5,737 nt of DNA from Acidobacteriota bacterium. GTDB taxonomy: Bacteria; Acidobacteriota; Blastocatellia; Pyrinomonadales; Pyrinomonadaceae. The notes below the pieces were generated by a model that was given only the letters and a program-made list of their open reading frames with translations, did no database searches and was not told the origin of the DNA. Location of the stretch: NCBI GenBank assembly GCA_003222935.1, contig QHXL01000239.1, positions 1 to 5,737 on the forward strand, read 5' to 3'. This document shows, in pieces, positions 1 to 5,737 of the stretch. The stretch's first letter is position 1. Every line of letters starts with the position of its first letter. The position numbers and the translations under genes are program-made.

Positions 1-1
1 T

Positions 2-829
2 CGACTCCTGCTTGACTCGGATTTACCGGCTGCTTTACGGCTCAAGGAACTGGCTCAGTGGAACCAAACCGAGAACGACTGGAAGCGTTTGCTTCGACTT
101 GAGCCAAATGGATGCTTCTGCGCCACAAGCAACGGCGAGGTAGTCGGAACCGCTACCACTACAACCTATGGACGTGACCTGGCGTGGATTGGAATGGTGT
201 TGGTCGACCCCGAACATCGTCGAAAGGGCATCGGAACAAGACTGATGGAAGCCGCAATGAACTACCTGGCCGGGGCAGGTGTGGCGACAGTCAAACTCGA
301 CGCGACCCCAACTGGCAAGCCCGTTTATCAACGCCTTGATTTCAGCGAGGAGTGTTTGATTGAACGTTGGGCAAGCACTGGCGTGAAGTCGAACAGTAGT
401 AATGCAAGTGAAGCTGAGAGTAGGCAGGAGGAAATGCTGGCGTTGGACCATGAAGCGTTTGGTACCGACCGAGCTCGCTTGCTGAAAATGCTTATGAGCG
501 AGTCGTCGATGGAACCACGTCAGGCGAATGACGGCGATGCAACGAGCGGATTTGCCATGGCTCGTCCCGGCACTGTCGCTAACTACGTTGGGCCAGTGAT
601 AGCAAGAGACGCAAACGTTGCGCGCAATCTCCTTGACGAAATGCTGGGACAGCTAATGGGCCAACCGGTCTACATTGATCTGAATACGGACTTTGTACAC
701 GGTCGCCAGATTTTGAGTGAGCGAGGCTTTACTAAACAACGCGATCTAATTCGGATGTCGTACGGAAAGAGAAGTCACGCTGGTACCTCGCAATTGATAT
801 TTGCGATTGCTGGTCCGGAACTGGGCTGA
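2..829 (+). CDS. GNAT family N-acetyltransferase with C-terminal Acetyltransf_18-like domain (5' partial)
   Basis: This is an acetyl-CoA-dependent N-acetyltransferase, probably cytoplasmic, with unknown acceptor. The frame is open from base 2 to the TGA at 827-829 (275 residues visible) and has no ATG near the edge, so the true start lies upstream. The segment LRLKELAQWNQTENDW (about 35-82) looks like the usual N-terminus of this family, so a TTG start at base 89 would remove real protein. The GNAT acetyl-CoA motif A is clear: MVLVDPEH followed by RRKGIG at 218-235, then LDATP and a GNAT-type YQRLDF near 300-345. From about base 430 a second domain follows the pattern of the Acetyltransf_18 family (HEAFGTDR, ARPG, YVGP, a late ERGF and RMSYG). 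Length fits the two-domain family, so only a few residues are missing. The next gene starts 19 bases downstream, which suggests co-transcription. The neighbourhood hints at an amino-sugar acceptor, but no sequence feature shows this. Family call is firm; substrate is not. Confidence 0.88.
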   Translation, partial: RLLLDSDLPAALRLKELAQWNQTENDWKRLLRLEPNGCFCATSNGEVVGTATTTTYGRDLAWIGMVLVDPEHRRKGIGTRLMEAAMNYLAGAGVATVKLDATPTGKPVYQRLDFSEECLIERWASTGVKSNSSNASEAESRQEEMLALDHEAFGTDRARLLKMLMSESSMEPRQANDGDATSGFAMARPGTVANYVGPVIARDANVARNLLDEMLGQLMGQPVYIDLNTDFVHGRQILSERGFTKQRDLIRMSYGKRSHAGTSQLIFAIAGPELG

Positions 830-848
830 TTATTGACTGGGAGCAGAC

Positions 849-1661
849 ATGGAATCTTCAAAACAAGCGACTGAAACAGCTGGCGGCCTGATTGAACAGT
901 TTCAGGCGGATAAGCTAAACGTCTACGTCTACGATTCGCGACCGAGTATGGGAGCAGCGGCGGCGGCAGTGGTCGCAGCCGAAATTCGTGGACTAATCGA
1001 AGCTAAGGGAAGAGCGGTCGCTATCTTCGCCTCGGCGCCTTCGCAAAACGAATTTCTGGCGGCACTGGTAGCTGCTCCGGATATAGATTGGTCCCGCGTT
1101 ACAGGTTTTCACCTCGACGAGTACCTCGGAATGGATGAGCATGCGCCGCAATCGTTCCGACGCTTTCTGGTTGATCGCCTTGTCAGCAAAGTACCTTTCG
1201 GGGAATTTCACGGGCTCCGCGGAGATGCCGAAGACGGTGCTGCGGAGACTCAAAGATACAACGCCCTCCTTGAATCAAATCCTCCCGACTTTGCAGTGCT
1301 GGGAATTGGCGAAAACGGACACCTGGCGTTTATCGATCCGCCCTTCTGTGATTTCAACGATCCCCAGGCAGTCAAAGTCGTTGAACTTGACGAGGTCTGT
1401 CGCGCGCAACAAGTAAATGACGGAGCCTTTGCAACTATTGATGACGTTCCGAAAGAGGCTCTCTCTCTTACCGTCCCGACAGTTATGGCCCAACCAAAAT
1501 TATTTGCCATCGTGCCTGGTCCGGCCAAACGGAATGCAATCAAAAGCACAATTGAGGGTCCAGTGGCGACAACCTGTCCGGCGTCAATACTGCGGCAGCA
1601 TTCGGACGCCCATCTCTTTATTGATCGAGATTCAGCCTCGTTGTTATCGCCGCGCAAGTAG
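849..1661 (+). CDS. NagB-like glucosamine-6-phosphate deaminase / 6-phosphogluconolactonase superfamily protein
   Basis: This 270-residue cytoplasmic protein belongs to the sugar-phosphate isomerase/deaminase superfamily, in which NagB converts glucosamine-6-phosphate to fructose-6-phosphate plus ammonia. The superfamily motifs occur in order: FHLDEYLG at residues 87-94 (D90 matches the E. coli NagB proton-transfer Asp72), GIGENGHLAF at 152-161, and CPASILRQH at 243-251. Length matches NagB (266 in E. coli). By eye, H158 matches catalytic His143, but Asp141 is replaced by N156 and Glu148 by D163. The GENGHLAF-x-DPP form is, from memory, common in a large subfamily of environmental bacteria usually annotated as deaminases, so this is probably a subfamily trait and not decay. 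The substrate could be another amino-sugar phosphate such as galactosamine-6-phosphate, or the protein could be a lactonase. A GGGAG ribosome site at 839-843 supports the ATG at 849. The symporter gene follows after 117 bases. Confidence 0.87.
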   Translation: MESSKQATETAGGLIEQFQADKLNVYVYDSRPSMGAAAAAVVAAEIRGLIEAKGRAVAIFASAPSQNEFLAALVAAPDIDWSRVTGFHLDEYLGMDEHAPQSFRRFLVDRLVSKVPFGEFHGLRGDAEDGAAETQRYNALLESNPPDFAVLGIGENGHLAFIDPPFCDFNDPQAVKVVELDEVCRAQQVNDGAFATIDDVPKEALSLTVPTVMAQPKLFAIVPGPAKRNAIKSTIEGPVATTCPASILRQHSDAHLFIDRDSASLLSPRK

Positions 1662-1778
1662 AACTCCCCCAGTAGCAGTGACCGATAGATCGAAGGAAGG
1701 AACTGCGTTGTCAGGTTTGTCTGGGCGGAAATGAGCTTCTGAAAGTCTGCCGCCTATTCGTCTGAGAAGGAGAAAAGA
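1662..1778 (+). other. 117-base intergenic spacer, no clear promoter or terminator
   Basis: This is the widest gap between genes in the window. I see no T-run after a stable stem, no convincing -35/-10 pair and no small gene with its own ribosome site. A 5-bp GGCGG/CCGCC pairing (1724-1728 with 1750-1754) spans a 21-base loop and is too weak to call. The only clear signal is the ribosome binding site at its right end. The gap is large enough for an internal promoter or an mRNA processing site, but the sequence does not show one. Confidence 0.5.
1767..1772 (+). promoter_or_regulatory. Ribosome binding site for the symporter gene
   Basis: AAGGAG lies six bases before the ATG at 1779, a near-ideal Shine-Dalgarno match and spacing. 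It fixes the symporter start. The same AAGGAGAAA string and spacing precede the last gene (5409-5417), so both are probably well translated. Confidence 0.8.
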
Positions 1779-3527
1779 ATGCGCTCTTCAGTACAGGCCG
1801 TCGACTATGTCGTACTGGTCTGCTATCTGCTTTTGATGGCTGGCGTCGGCGCATTTTTTATGCGTTTCATGCGGTTGGGGTCTGACTTTCTCAAGGGCGG
1901 AAATCGCGTTGAGTGGTGGGTCGCGGGGATGGCCTCGTTTATGTCCGGTTTCTCAGTCTGGACATTCACTGGCGGCGCCGGCTTCGCGTACAGGAACGGC
2001 GTGATTGGCGTTTTCCTGATGAGTCTCGCGGTCCCCGCGTTCTTCTTCGGTTATATCGTCTTTGCAAAAAGCTGGCGGCGCTCGCGTGTTACGACCGTCG
2101 TTGAGTACATCCGCAGTCGCTTCGGCGACGGGACACATAAAACGTTTTCCTGGCTCACTGGTCCAAGTCAGTTGATGTTTGGTTCAGTAAGGCTTTTTGC
2201 GCTTTCAAGCTTTATGTCGATCGCGCTGGGTGTTCCGGTTGAGTACCTGGTGGTCATCTGCGGCCTAGTCGTGTTGGGCTATACGTCGCTCGGTGGTTAC
2301 TGGGCAGTCTGCTTCACAGACATGTTCCAGTTTATGTTCCTGTTTCCCATCGCCTGCATGCTGATGGTGCTGTCGCTCTCTAACGTAGGTGGCTTCAGCA
2401 GTTTTGTTGCACAAGCACCGCCTGGGTTCTTCAATCCATTTGCAGGGGAATACGGCTGGCTATTTTTGATCGTTTACACAATTTCGCAGACTACTGGTTA
2501 TAACAATTTTGGCAACGCGCAACGTTATTTCTGTGCGGACACTGAACAGTCAGCGAAACGAATTGCCATCCTCTGCATGGTCCTGTTCACGATTGGCAGC
2601 GTCATCTTCTACCTCCCGCCTTTAATCGCAAGAGTCGCAATACCCGAACTGGGAACAGCTGCGAATGGACTGCGCCAGCCTTCGGAGGCGGCATATATTG
2701 CGATGGGTCTGCGCGTACTCCCTCCGGGAATGGTCGGTATTCTACTCGCTGCGATGCTCGCCTCATCGATGGCGTCACTCTCCGCACACAATCACATCAT
2801 CACAGGCATTTTTGCGAAGGACCTTTATCAAGGCTATCTCCGCAAGGACGCATCTGATCGACACATGTTGGTTGCGAGCCGGATCACTTCGCTTGGAGTC
2901 GGTTTTGTAATGATTGGTGTCGCACTACTTTTTGCGCAGGGCACGAGCGGCATCTTTACGTTGCTCTTCATACTTGAATCGATGTTCTTGATTCCGCTCG
3001 GTTTGCCATTGCTATACGGTTTTCTTGTCAGGGGTGGACCATGGTGGTCCGCGGTATTTGCTTACGCTATTGGCGCTATCACCTCACTGTTCGTCAACTT
3101 CTATCTCAATCGGTATCGCGGAATGGGTCTGAATGAGACCTACCTGATCGGTATTCCGGCGGTCACTACGACGATTGCTTTCTTTCTGCCGGTAATTCTG
3201 TTCAAACCGACAGGAGCGTTTGCAGAGCGCGTTAATGCTTTTTTCAAGAAACTCGATACGCCAATTGATACCAGCACTGAACTCGGAGAGAGCGGTTTTT
3301 CCGGTCGAGGTCAACTTGCCCTGGTAGGAAAAGTTACCACAGGAATGGGGCTCGCTTGTTTCCTGATTGTGCTGGTCAGTTCTCCGGGACGTGATCGACT
3401 AATAACGCTCATCTACGCAGTGATTACAACTGCAGTCGGACTAGCATTTGTTGGCGCGGGTCGCACTCCGAAAACTGATGACGCAGTGCCGAAGGGAACC
3501 GAGGTCGGACTGGCTACGGAAGAATAG
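1779..3527 (+). CDS. Sodium:solute symporter (SSS/SLC5 family)
   Basis: This 582-residue inner-membrane protein should couple sodium entry to solute uptake. Hydrophobic segments are seen at about residues 8-30, 46-68, 75-96, 126-151, 154-173, 176-200, 226-244, 262-285, 305-335, 367-387, 390-417, 421-442, 452-475, 517-535 and 541-560, giving 14-15 helices as expected for SSS carriers with extra C-terminal helices. Family hallmarks include the FSVWTFTGGAGFAYRNG stretch (58-74), TTVVEYIRSRFG (105-116) and the helix holding MLASSMASLSAHN (326-338). In that helix S329 and S330 align by eye with the two serines of the sodium (Na2) site of the Vibrio galactose transporter vSGLT. The start is set by the AAGGAG site just upstream. 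The DUF4091 gene begins 19 bases after the stop, so the two are very likely co-expressed. The substrate cannot be read from the sequence; context favours a sugar, amino sugar or uronic acid. No frameshift or truncation is visible. Confidence 0.93.
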   Translation: MRSSVQAVDYVVLVCYLLLMAGVGAFFMRFMRLGSDFLKGGNRVEWWVAGMASFMSGFSVWTFTGGAGFAYRNGVIGVFLMSLAVPAFFFGYIVFAKSWRRSRVTTVVEYIRSRFGDGTHKTFSWLTGPSQLMFGSVRLFALSSFMSIALGVPVEYLVVICGLVVLGYTSLGGYWAVCFTDMFQFMFLFPIACMLMVLSLSNVGGFSSFVAQAPPGFFNPFAGEYGWLFLIVYTISQTTGYNNFGNAQRYFCADTEQSAKRIAILCMVLFTIGSVIFYLPPLIARVAIPELGTAANGLRQPSEAAYIAMGLRVLPPGMVGILLAAMLASSMASLSAHNHIITGIFAKDLYQGYLRKDASDRHMLVASRITSLGVGFVMIGVALLFAQGTSGIFTLLFILESMFLIPLGLPLLYGFLVRGGPWWSAVFAYAIGAITSLFVNFYLNRYRGMGLNETYLIGIPAVTTTIAFFLPVILFKPTGAFAERVNAFFKKLDTPIDTSTELGESGFSGRGQLALVGKVTTGMGLACFLIVLVSSPGRDRLITLIYAVITTAVGLAFVGAGRTPKTDDAVPKGTEVGLATEE

Positions 3528-3531
3528 GGGC

Positions 3532-3536
3532 AGGGG
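3532..3536 (+). promoter_or_regulatory. Probable ribosome binding site deciding the DUF4091 gene start
   Basis: AGGGG lies ten bases before the ATG at 3547, in the 19-base gap after the symporter stop. It is weaker and slightly farther away than the AAGGAG sites in this window, but it supports 3547 over a TTG at 3448 inside the symporter gene. Translational coupling to the symporter stop is also possible. Confidence 0.5.
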
Positions 3537-3546
3537 TCTTATATTA

Positions 3547-5349
3547 ATGACGATACTCGGATCGACGAAATCGATAGGCGTGATGTTCCTGGTGGTTCAC
3601 TTCGTGCTGCAGGGAAGTGTCATGGCCTCCGTCAAATCTATTTGGGCAGTTAACGACGGCGAGAAGGTTGAGCGGGACGATCTCAATAACTCCAACAAGC
3701 GGTCAAACTCGTCGTGGGACGGGCAGAAGATCAAGATCTTTGGCGCACGCAACGAAGTCATCGCCTTCCAGTTAATTGTTGAAGCAGGGTCGGATGGCAT
3801 TAAGAAGTTGTCGGCTTCTCTGGACCACCTGCAAAAAGTGAAGGCCGGAGACCGAATCAATCACCAGCCACCGACCGCAGATCCGACCAACTACGTCCAA
3901 CGTGACATTCAACTCTTCTCAGTTAATTACATGAATGTCGACGTGGCGTCGCACGCTGACTGGGTCTTTAAACTCGGTACCGCCGCAGCGCGAACAAACG
4001 ATACAGGTTGGAAGCCGGTTCAATTGGTTCCCGAAAATGCACGAGCGGGTAAAGGAGGGTTTCCACTTTCCGTTGGTCCTCTCCAGAACCAGGCGATCTG
4101 GATCGAGATCTACACCCGCAAGGACCTTAGTGCTGGCATTTACCGTGGTGAAATTGGTGTCAACGCAGATGGGCACAAGCAGGCAGTTCCAGTAGAACTG
4201 GAGCTGTTTGATTTCACGTTACCTGATCGCAACACCATGGATGTGATGGTCTATTACGAGCCAATGCAGCCAGTGCTGTACCAGGGACGCAACCTGGATC
4301 CGGAGTACCACCGGTTCGCCCATCGTCAACGAATCGAACTCGTCCATGCTTACGATATCGAAACAGTAAATGCTGCAAAGGGCCTTTTCACGGGTCAGGA
4401 CTTTACAAAGACTTTTGGTTACGAGGGCCCAGGAGAAGGAGTCGGAAATCGAATCATTCCGCGAACGTTCTACGGTCCGGGCAAAGATTTTGATGAACGG
4501 TCGAATGCCTGGCAAACGTCAGACGAGTGGATGACTTTCATCAACAGGAACTTTCCTGACGCAGTTACTTTCCTTTACTTGCCCGACGAGCCGGGACGAT
4601 CTCAGTATGCGTACATTCGCAAACTCGCCGAGAATATCTCTTCCAATCCTGGTCCAGGAAAAGCTCTCCCCACTTTTGTAACGAAGCACTACGTCAAAGA
4701 ACTCGATGGTGCAATTAACTACTGGGATACAGGACCGCTCGGCTACGACATTGAGCAAGCTAAGAAGGAGCGTTCGCGCGGACGAAAGTACTGGATCTAC
4801 AACGGCGGTAGACCCGCTGCCGGCGCGATCGTTATTGATGCTCCCGCGACCGATCCGCGTGCCACGATCTGGGCCTGTTTTAAGCACGACATTGATAACT
4901 ACTTCCTCTGGCATGGGGTGCACTGGCAACACAATCGGCAGAAAGTAGGAGAGAGACGACAAAACGTCTGGGCCAACCCGATCACCTTCGACAATCGCGG
5001 TCAACCAAATAAACCGCTGAAGGATCAGGGTTACATCAATGGCGACGGTGTCTTGATTTATCCAGGCGAGGACAAAATCCATCCCGAAGAGGACAGGGGC
5101 ATTGCGGGACCGATTAGTTCAATACAGCTGGCAAACCTGCGCCGGGGTTTGCAGGACCACATTTACCTGACGCTCGCACGTCAACTCGGCTTGAACGCAT
5201 TAATAAACAGACAGCTAAAAGCCGTGGTGCCTCGCGTCTTTTCCGATGCCAGGGGTGTGGTCGGATTTGCAGAAACTGGAAACGAATACGAACGCGCACG
5301 TTACGTCCTCGCGAAAGCGATTAGTCAAAACAAGAACCGTACGAGATAG
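3547..5349 (+). CDS. Secreted DUF4091 domain protein, GH123-like putative glycoside hydrolase
   Basis: This 600-residue exported protein is probably a glycoside hydrolase. Residues 1-27 form a signal peptide (lysine at 8, hydrophobic core 10-22, likely cut after VMA at 25-27), which decides for the ATG at 3547; starting at 3448 would bury the signal and overlap the symporter by 80 bases. Residues 30-225 look like an N-terminal beta-sandwich region (IWAVNDGEKV, FGARNEVIAFQLIVEA, GIYRGEIGVNADG, FDFTLP). A likely barrel follows, with YLPDEPG at 344-350. The adjacent D347-E348 resembles the catalytic Asp-Glu pair of family GH123 N-acetyl-beta-galactosaminidases, which use the substrate's 2-acetamido group. 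Residues about 498-548 fit the DUF4091 signature: INGDGVLIYPG, then GPISSIQLANLRRGLQDH. Domain family is well supported; exact activity is inference, and many DUF4091 proteins are uncharacterised. It could also act on a different glycan or be a binding protein. Confidence 0.85.
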   Translation: MTILGSTKSIGVMFLVVHFVLQGSVMASVKSIWAVNDGEKVERDDLNNSNKRSNSSWDGQKIKIFGARNEVIAFQLIVEAGSDGIKKLSASLDHLQKVKAGDRINHQPPTADPTNYVQRDIQLFSVNYMNVDVASHADWVFKLGTAAARTNDTGWKPVQLVPENARAGKGGFPLSVGPLQNQAIWIEIYTRKDLSAGIYRGEIGVNADGHKQAVPVELELFDFTLPDRNTMDVMVYYEPMQPVLYQGRNLDPEYHRFAHRQRIELVHAYDIETVNAAKGLFTGQDFTKTFGYEGPGEGVGNRIIPRTFYGPGKDFDERSNAWQTSDEWMTFINRNFPDAVTFLYLPDEPGRSQYAYIRKLAENISSNPGPGKALPTFVTKHYVKELDGAINYWDTGPLGYDIEQAKKERSRGRKYWIYNGGRPAAGAIVIDAPATDPRATIWACFKHDIDNYFLWHGVHWQHNRQKVGERRQNVWANPITFDNRGQPNKPLKDQGYINGDGVLIYPGEDKIHPEEDRGIAGPISSIQLANLRRGLQDHIYLTLARQLGLNALINRQLKAVVPRVFSDARGVVGFAETGNEYERARYVLAKAISQNKNRTR

Positions 5350-5365
5350 ATTTCCCCCGTTTTAG

Positions 5366-5386
5366 CAGGCGTCTCGACCGCGCCTG
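5366..5386 (+). other. Stem-loop in the spacer before the beta-helix gene
   Basis: CAGGCG (5366-5371) pairs perfectly with CGCCTG (5381-5386) around a nine-base loop; G5365 and T5387 could add a wobble pair. It lies 17 bases after the DUF4091 stop and 34 bases before the next start. No T-run follows on the + strand, so it is not a standard intrinsic terminator. It could stabilise the upstream mRNA, lower read-through, or be chance. Confidence 0.4.
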
Positions 5387-5408
5387 TCAACCGCTCGCCC
5401 TCTGTGGG

Positions 5409-5414
5409 AAGGAG
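5409..5414 (+). promoter_or_regulatory. Ribosome binding site for the beta-helix protein gene
   Basis: AAGGAG sits six bases before the ATG at 5421, the ideal arrangement. Together with the signal peptide encoded straight after that ATG, it fixes the start of the last gene. Confidence 0.8.
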
Positions 5415-5420
5415 AAACTC

Positions 5421-5737
5421 ATGAAGCGCCTCATCATTGCGTTATTTGTCGTTGCTGTCTGTGGGAGTAGTGCATCGGCAGTTACCTATCAAGTTGGACC
5501 AACCAGGACCTACACAACACTGCAGGCTGTCGCACCCCTCCTCAATCCGGGTGACCTGGTCGAGGTTGACGGTAATGCGACTTACCCGGGTGACCTTATT
5601 TTCACCAGGCCCGGAACATCCGTTAACAAGATAACGATCCGTGGAATTCGAGTAAACGGTCTGAGGCCCATTATTTCGGGTGGCACCAACACCGTGGAAT
5701 TTCGCTTGTCGAACTACTATGTCTTTGAAGGTTTTGA
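5421..5737 (+). CDS. Secreted right-handed beta-helix protein, possible polysaccharide lyase (3' partial)
   Basis: Only the first 105 codons are present; the frame is open to the right edge. The product starts with a textbook signal peptide, MKRLIIALFVVAVCGSSASA, with an Ala-x-Ala cut after residue 20, so it is exported to the periplasm or outside. The cysteine at 14 has no good lipobox before it, so a lipoprotein is unlikely. The mature part begins VTYQVGPTRTYTTLQAVAPL, then NPGDLVEVDG, ITIRGI, RPIISGG and YYVFEGF. This order (a periodic time-like opening, 'GD-V-V-DG', 'ITIRG', 'VISGG', 'YVFEG') is typical of the N-terminal coils of parallel beta-helix proteins, including chondroitinase-B-like PL6 and pectate-lyase-like enzymes. 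The catalytic residues would lie beyond the edge, so an enzymatic role is not shown. Position after the DUF4091 gene suggests a shared glycan target. Confidence 0.8.
   Translation, partial: MKRLIIALFVVAVCGSSASAVTYQVGPTRTYTTLQAVAPLLNPGDLVEVDGNATYPGDLIFTRPGTSVNKITIRGIRVNGLRPIISGGTNTVEFRLSNYYVFEGF

Noticed and set aside
89..829. A TTG at base 89 as start of the acetyltransferase
   Set aside because: The frame stays open to base 2 and the upstream residues (LRLKELAQWNQTENDW) look like genuine family N-terminus, so the gene is cut by the window edge.
1250..1657. Minus-strand open frame opposite the deaminase gene
   Set aside because: It is antisense to strongly conserved NagB-family motifs and shows no protein-like features of its own.
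1417..1734. Plus-strand open frame overlapping the deaminase end and the spacer
   Set aside because: Most of it is an out-of-frame reading of the deaminase gene, with no ribosome site and no recognisable content.
1708..1736. TTGTCA as a possible -35 box before the symporter
   Set aside because: At 17 bases' spacing the -10 position reads ATGAGC, which does not resemble TATAAT.
1724..1754. GGCGG/CCGCC pairing as a terminator after the deaminase
   Set aside because: The stem is only five base pairs with a 21-base loop and no following T-run.
3036..3050. GGACCA-TGG-TGGTCC inverted repeat
   Set aside because: It lies inside the symporter gene and encodes a GPWW stretch at a membrane segment border; coding constraint and chance explain it, and nothing suggests a regulatory role.
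3448..3546. A longer DUF4091 protein starting from TTG at 3448
   Set aside because: It would overlap the symporter by 80 bases, has no good ribosome site, and would place 33 mostly charged residues before a clear signal peptide starting at 3547.
4519..5082. Long minus-strand open frame (187 codons)
   Set aside because: It lies wholly opposite the DUF4091 gene, has no recognisable domain, and is best explained as a shadow of that gene's codon use.
5437..5634. Short plus-strand open frame near the right edge
   Set aside because: It is out of frame with the signal-peptide-bearing beta-helix gene that starts at 5421 with an ideal ribosome site.

Overview
The window carries five genes, all on the + strand and closely spaced, that look like one transcription unit for taking up and breaking down a carbohydrate, probably one containing amino sugars. 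Base composition is moderate (roughly half G+C by eye), and two products have export signals. The combination of a sodium:solute symporter, a DUF4091/GH123-type protein and a secreted beta-helix protein is common in environmental Gram-negative polysaccharide degraders such as Acidobacteriota, Planctomycetota and Verrucomicrobiota. I lean towards Acidobacteriota, but there is no marker gene, so this is a weak guess.

Layout: (1) bases 2-829, a two-domain GNAT acetyltransferase whose first few codons lie outside the left edge; (2) 849-1661, a NagB/6-phosphogluconolactonase-superfamily protein resembling glucosamine-6-phosphate deaminase, with two catalytic positions changed relative to E. coli NagB; (3) 1779-3527, a sodium:solute symporter (SSS/SLC5 family) with about 14-15 membrane segments; (4) 3547-5349, a secreted protein with a C-terminal DUF4091 region and a GH123-like Asp-Glu pair; (5) 5421 to the right edge, the start of a secreted, probably beta-helical protein that could be a polysaccharide lyase. 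Gaps are 19, 117, 19 and 71 bases. I found no convincing promoter or terminator in them.

A working model, which is inference: the exported beta-helix and DUF4091/GH123-like proteins cut a glycan outside the cytoplasm, the symporter imports a released sugar, and the NagB-like protein handles a phosphorylated amino sugar. A sugar kinase and an N-acetylhexosamine-6-phosphate deacetylase, which that route would need, are not in the window. The role of the GNAT enzyme is unknown. I saw no tRNA, rRNA, CRISPR array, insertion sequence or phage-like feature, and no obviously undescribed system. The most worthwhile leads are the altered active site of the NagB-like enzyme and the substrate of the GH123-like/beta-helix pair.
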